From the NCBI GenBank assembly GCA_026387215.1, contig JAPLMC010000070.1:1-8985 (forward strand): a stretch of DNA of 8,985 bases, given 5' to 3'. Shown here one piece after another: positions 5,745-8,985 of the stretch. The stretch comes from Candidatus Omnitrophota bacterium. Its GTDB lineage: Bacteria > Omnitrophota > Gorgyraeia > Gorgyraeales > Gorgyraeaceae. The notes under the pieces are model-generated. The model was not told where the DNA came from, did no database searches, and was given only the letters and a program-made list of their open reading frames with translations. Position 1 is the first letter of the stretch; each line of letters starts with the position of its first letter. The position numbers and the translations under genes were made by a program.

Positions 5745-8207
5745 TTATTCTTTCAATACAAGCTTTCCGTTTTCAGCGGACACCTTTACAGGCTTTCCTT
5801 TTATAAGGCGTTTTGAAATCATCTCTTCCGCTAAAGGATCTTCCAAAAATCTTTGTATGGTGCGCTTTAAAGGCCTTGCTCCGAAAACAGGGTCAAAGCC
5901 TTTTTCTATCAGAAAATCTTTCGCTGACTGGTCAAGGACTATATCCACAGTCTGCTCTTTCAGCCTAGCAGTTACTTCTTCCATTTCTATTTCTATAATC
6001 TTGTAGAGATCATCTTTTGTAAGCGGATGAAACACTATTGTATCGTCAATCCTGTTTAGAAATTCAGGTTTAAATGTTTTTTTAACCTGATCCAGAAGCC
6101 TTTCTTTCATATCCTTATAAGTAACTTCCTGGGACTCTGATTTAAAACCAAGGGAGCCATTCTTCCTAAATATCTCCGCTCCGACATTGGACGTCATGAT
6201 AAGTATAGTATTTCTAAAGTCCACCTTTCTGCCGAAACTGTCTGTAAGACGTCCGTCTTCAAGAACCTGCAGCAGGATATTAAATACATCCGGGTGGGCC
6301 TTTTCTATTTCATCTAAAAGTACAACTGAGTAAGGCCTACGTCTGACTTTTTCCGTAAGCTGTCCGCCTTCTTCATAGCCAACATATCCAGGAGGAGCTC
6401 CTACAAGCCTTGAAACGTTAAATTTCTCCATGTACTCGGACATATCAATCTGTATAAGAGCATTTTCATCGCCGAACATAAATTCCGCAAGCACTCTACC
6501 TAAATGTGTTTTTCCTACGCCTGTAGGTCCAAGAAATATAAAAGAACCTATCGGCCTCTTTGGGTCTTTTATGCCTGCGCGCGAACGCCTGACTGCATGG
6601 GCAATAGCGCTTATAGCCTCGTCCTGGCCAATTATTTTATTGTGCAGCTCACTTTCCATCTTCATGAGTCTTTCAGACTCTTTTTCTTCAAGCCTAAAAA
6701 TAGGTATGCCTGTCCATTTTGAAACCATATTAGCAATCAATTCCTCATCAACCTTTGGCCTAGCTTCCATCCTGGATTTTTTCCATTCCTCGCGCGTTTT
6801 ATCCAGTCTGGCGCGCGACTTCTTCTCTTCGTCCCTAAGATTAGCAGCCTTTTCAAAATCCTGATTTTTTATCGCGGAATCTTTTTCTTTATGAATATTT
6901 TCTATGTCGCTCTCCATATTTTTTATTTCTTGCGGAGCAGTCATAATAGAAAGCATGGCTTTTGCGCCCGCTTCATCTATTAGATCTATAGCCTTGTCAG
7001 GCAAAAATCTTCCTGAAATATATCTATCTGAAAGTTTCGCTGCAGCTTCTATTGCAGAATCTGTAATTTCAACTCTATGATGAGCTTCATATTTATCCCT
7101 AAGACCTTTCAGTATTTTAATTGTTTCCTCAACGCTGGGTGGGTCAACCATAATGGTTTGAAAACGCCTTTCAAGCGCAGCATCCTTTTCTATGTGTTTT
7201 CTGTACTCATCCAAAGTGGTTGCTCCTATACACTGTATCTCGCCTCTTGAAAGAGCTGGCTTTAGGATATTTGAAGCGTCTATCGCGCCTTCTGCTCCTC
7301 CTGCTCCAACCAGCGTATGTAATTCATCTATGAAAATAATTACATTTTCAGACCTTTTTATTTCATCCATTACTGCTTTTATTCTCTCTTCAAACTGACC
7401 TCTGTATTTTGTGCCAGCTACCATAAGCGCAAGATCCAGTATTATCACTTTTTTATCTTTCAATACCTCCGGAATATCGCCTTTCACTATATTTTGCGCA
7501 AGGCCTTCTACTATTGCTGTTTTCCCAACTCCTGCTTCGCCTAAAAGCACTGGATTGTTTTTCGTGCGCCTTGAAAGTATCTGTATAACTCTTTCTATCT
7601 CGCTCTCTCTCCCTATTACAGGGTCTAGTTTATTATCACGCGCAAGCTGGGTAAGGTTTCTACCAAATGCATCAAGCGCAGGAGTTTTAGAGCCTGCTTT
7701 CTGGTGCGGAACATGCCCAGCTGCTTGAGCCTGTCCTGGCTGAGGAGCTGTTCCAAAACCAGGCTGTATATTAGAACCTAAAAGCTCAGCTATCTCTTCT
7801 CTTACTTTATTAAGATCAAGCCCAAGATTTACCAACACCTGGGATGCAACGCCTTCGCCTTCTCTTATAAGACCCAATAAAATATGCTCTGTGCCTATAT
7901 AGTTATGGCCTAAAGACCTCGCCTCTTCACTTGAAAGTTCTATAACTTTTTTAGCTGTGGGAGTAAACGGTATATCGCCTGAGACAACCGTAGGCGGGCC
8001 TGGTTTTACAATCTTTTCTATCTCCATGCGTATCTGCTGTAAATTAACTCCCAATTTTTGAAGCACGACCGCAGCTACGCCTTCGCCTTCTCTTATAAGA
8101 CCCAATAAAATATGCTCTGTGCCTATATAATCATGATTAAACCTCTTTGCCTCTTCTTTTGCTAAAATTATTACTTTTCTCGCGCGTTCTGTAAATCTGT
8201 TAAACAT
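5745..8207 (-). CDS. clpC: ATP-dependent unfoldase ClpC (Hsp100 partner of ClpP)
   Basis: An 820-residue AAA+ chaperone that unfolds proteins and feeds them to ClpP; in Bacillus it recognises proteins marked with phospho-arginine by McsB. Layout: two Clp_N repeats (about 1-70 and 78-145), a Gln/Ala/Pro/Gly-rich linker (146-176), first ATPase domain with Walker A GEAGVGKT (223-230), pore loop GTKYRG (265-270), Walker B IIFIDE (290-295) and Arg347-Arg348, an M-domain with a UVR-like segment (about 443-463), and a second ATPase domain with Walker A GPTGVGKT (560-567), pore loop GYVGYEEGG (607-615), Walker B VVLLDEIE (628-635), ClpP-docking tripeptide LGF (686-688) and sensor 2 GARPLKR (776-782). 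ATG at 8207 follows GGAGG by eight bases. It lies 49 bp after mcsB. The N-domain repeats share 53 identical bases. Confidence 0.97.
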   Translation of the reverse strand: MFNRFTERARKVIILAKEEAKRFNHDYIGTEHILLGLIREGEGVAAVVLQKLGVNLQQIRMEIEKIVKPGPPTVVSGDIPFTPTAKKVIELSSEEARSLGHNYIGTEHILLGLIREGEGVASQVLVNLGLDLNKVREEIAELLGSNIQPGFGTAPQPGQAQAAGHVPHQKAGSKTPALDAFGRNLTQLARDNKLDPVIGRESEIERVIQILSRRTKNNPVLLGEAGVGKTAIVEGLAQNIVKGDIPEVLKDKKVIILDLALMVAGTKYRGQFEERIKAVMDEIKRSENVIIFIDELHTLVGAGGAEGAIDASNILKPALSRGEIQCIGATTLDEYRKHIEKDAALERRFQTIMVDPPSVEETIKILKGLRDKYEAHHRVEITDSAIEAAAKLSDRYISGRFLPDKAIDLIDEAGAKAMLSIMTAPQEIKNMESDIENIHKEKDSAIKNQDFEKAANLRDEEKKSRARLDKTREEWKKSRMEARPKVDEELIANMVSKWTGIPIFRLEEKESERLMKMESELHNKIIGQDEAISAIAHAVRRSRAGIKDPKRPIGSFIFLGPTGVGKTHLGRVLAEFMFGDENALIQIDMSEYMEKFNVSRLVGAPPGYVGYEEGGQLTEKVRRRPYSVVLLDEIEKAHPDVFNILLQVLEDGRLTDSFGRKVDFRNTILIMTSNVGAEIFRKNGSLGFKSESQEVTYKDMKERLLDQVKKTFKPEFLNRIDDTIVFHPLTKDDLYKIIEIEMEEVTARLKEQTVDIVLDQSAKDFLIEKGFDPVFGARPLKRTIQRFLEDPLAEEMISKRLIKGKPVKVSAENGKLVLKE
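7849..7901 (-). repeat. 53-bp exact direct repeat, copy in second Clp_N repeat of clpC
   Basis: Encodes YIGTEHILLGLIREGEG (residues 103-119) plus two bases of Val120. It is identical base for base to 8077-8129, including every third codon position, while the sequence on both sides differs. Confidence 0.9.
8077..8129 (-). repeat. 53-bp exact direct repeat, copy in first Clp_N repeat of clpC
   Basis: Encodes YIGTEHILLGLIREGEG (residues 27-43) plus two bases of Val44. It is the partner of 7849-7901, 228 bases apart, matching the 76-residue spacing of the two Clp_N repeats. Confidence 0.9.
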
Positions 8208-8215
8208 GACTCATT

Positions 8216-8220
8216 CCTCC
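8216..8220 (-). promoter_or_regulatory. Shine-Dalgarno of clpC
   Basis: GGAGG on the minus strand, eight bases before ATG at 8207. It supports the start that gives the standard ClpC N-terminus (MFNRFTERARKV). An ATG just after it (8214-8212) is out of frame and stops after four codons. Confidence 0.7.
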
Positions 8221-8256
8221 ATTTAAGTTAAATTATCTAGAATAATTCTTAATCTA

Positions 8257-8985
8257 TCACTTACCGCTCACTCCTAACTTCTCTCTAATAATCTCCGCTC
8301 TCTTAACATCTCTCTGATTAGGGCTAAGTTTTTTCTTTTCCAGTTTTTGAAGATGCGCAGGCTGAGTTACCACAAAAAGCTCATTTATAAGAGTCCTATC
8401 TGCCTGTTTTATTACGCCCAAATCGACGCCCAGCCTTGCAAGAGAAAGAAGGTCTATGGTCTCTGTGCTTGTTATTATATGAGCACTTTTCAACGTCCCA
8501 TAGGCCCGCCATATTCTGTCTTCCAGAGCTTCTTTATTTTGCAGAAGAAGCGTTTCTCTCGCGCTCTGCTCGTGGTCTACTATCTGTTTTATAATCCTGT
8601 CTATGTTATCGATTATGTCTTCTTCTTTATGCCCCAGAGATACCTGATTTGATATCTGGAAAAAATTGCCGCTCGCCTCTGTCCCTTCTCCATAAAGGCC
8701 GCGCGCAGTCAAACTCAACTTTGTTATCGCCTGCAGTACTTTTCCGATTTGTTTTGTCATCACAAGCGAAGGCAAATGCAGCATTACAGATGCCCTCATG
8801 CCAGTCCCTGTATTTGTAGGACAAGCTGTGAGATATCCAAAATCCACGGAATACGCAAAATCCAAAGAATTCCCTAATTCAGTATCTATGTCATTTATTA
8901 TCTGCCACGCCTCTTTTAAATTAAAACCTGATTTCATGACCTGCATGCGCAGATGGTCTTCTTCATTGATCATTATGCTGATGAC
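8257..8985 (-). CDS. mcsB: Protein arginine kinase McsB, C-terminal part (5' end outside window)
   Basis: The last 242 codons of a phosphagen-kinase-like enzyme that phosphorylates arginine on proteins, marking them for ClpC-ClpP. The frame is open to the right edge (VISI before MINEEDHLR), so the ATG at 8973 is internal; about 110 N-terminal residues should lie outside, by comparison with Bacillus McsB. Counting from that Met: NEEDH loop (3-7), active-site signature CPTNTGTG (51-58), GEGTEASGNFFQISNQ (95-110), and the C-terminal RDVKRA (221-226), matching the RDxxRA regulatory motif of Bacillus McsB. The signature has Thr where the usual pattern has Ile, Leu or Val. The stop is 49 bp before clpC, the same order as in the Firmicute mcsA-mcsB-clpC operon, so mcsA may lie just outside. 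Confidence 0.95.
   Translation of the reverse strand, partial: VISIMINEEDHLRMQVMKSGFNLKEAWQIINDIDTELGNSLDFAYSVDFGYLTACPTNTGTGMRASVMLHLPSLVMTKQIGKVLQAITKLSLTARGLYGEGTEASGNFFQISNQVSLGHKEEDIIDNIDRIIKQIVDHEQSARETLLLQNKEALEDRIWRAYGTLKSAHIITSTETIDLLSLARLGVDLGVIKQADRTLINELFVVTQPAHLQKLEKKKLSPNQRDVKRAEIIREKLGVSGK

Noticed and set aside
8208..8219. A four-codon open frame (ATG AGT CAT GTT TAA) overlapping the clpC start
   Set aside because: Too short and out of frame. The clpC ribosome-binding site has better spacing to the true start.
8239..8250. AGAATAATTCTT present both before clpC and at 1669-1680 near the ruvB end
   Set aside because: A 12-mer of AT-rich sequence, one copy inside coding DNA; chance is sufficient.
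123..8824. Plus-strand open frames across the window, such as 123-587, 2394-2813 and 6430-6864
   Set aside because: They lie opposite well-conserved genes on the minus strand, show no family features and are explained as shadows of those genes.
8627..8824. A second minus-strand open frame inside mcsB
   Set aside because: It is out of frame with McsB, which has its active-site signature here, and its product resembles nothing.

Overview
The window carries nine genes plus the first codons of a tenth, all on the minus strand and read from right to left. Gaps are short (4-92 bp) or negative, so it looks like one long co-directional cluster. In transcription order: mcsB (3' part), clpC, an unrecognised secreted or membrane-anchored protein with AsmA/TamB-like character, mlaE, ruvC, ruvA, ruvB, mlaF, mlaD, and the start of a small membrane-anchored protein running off the left edge. 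No tRNA, rRNA, CRISPR array, transposase or phage gene was seen, and no convincing intrinsic terminator.

The gene mix suggests a diderm bacterium outside the Proteobacteria. The Mla permease, ATPase and MCE protein imply an outer membrane, while McsB-ClpC is the arginine-phosphorylation proteolysis module best known from Firmicutes. DNA is AT-rich, with many ATA and AGA codons. From protein flavour (for example the RuvC stretch with FSHYKHP after the catalytic Glu) I lean to Candidatus Omnitrophota or a related PVC/Elusimicrobia-type lineage. This is inference and no search was run.

Region by region: 5745-8985 is protein quality control (McsB marks proteins with phospho-arginine, ClpC unfolds them for ClpP). 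3966-5723 and 134-1662 are envelope lipid transport (MlaE, MlaF, MlaD and the putative AsmA-like protein). 1667-3910 is the Holliday-junction machine RuvC-RuvA-RuvB, inserted between mlaE and mlaFD, so the Mla set is split by a DNA-repair cassette. The left-edge gene may be a YacL-like PIN/TRAM protein; such a gene also lies downstream of clpC in Bacillus.

The most notable non-coding signals are: (1) a perfect 47-bp palindrome between mlaE and ruvC that supplies the mlaE stop codon and abuts the ruvC ribosome-binding site, next to an apparently shortened MlaE C-terminus; (2) a 53-bp exact direct repeat inside clpC, encoding the same 17 codons in both N-domain repeats, which suggests gene conversion; (3) a 16-bp palindrome plus a repeated 9-mer in the ruvA-ruvB gap. 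I did not find a convincing new multi-gene system. The split mla/ruv arrangement and the linked AsmA-like protein are the best leads.
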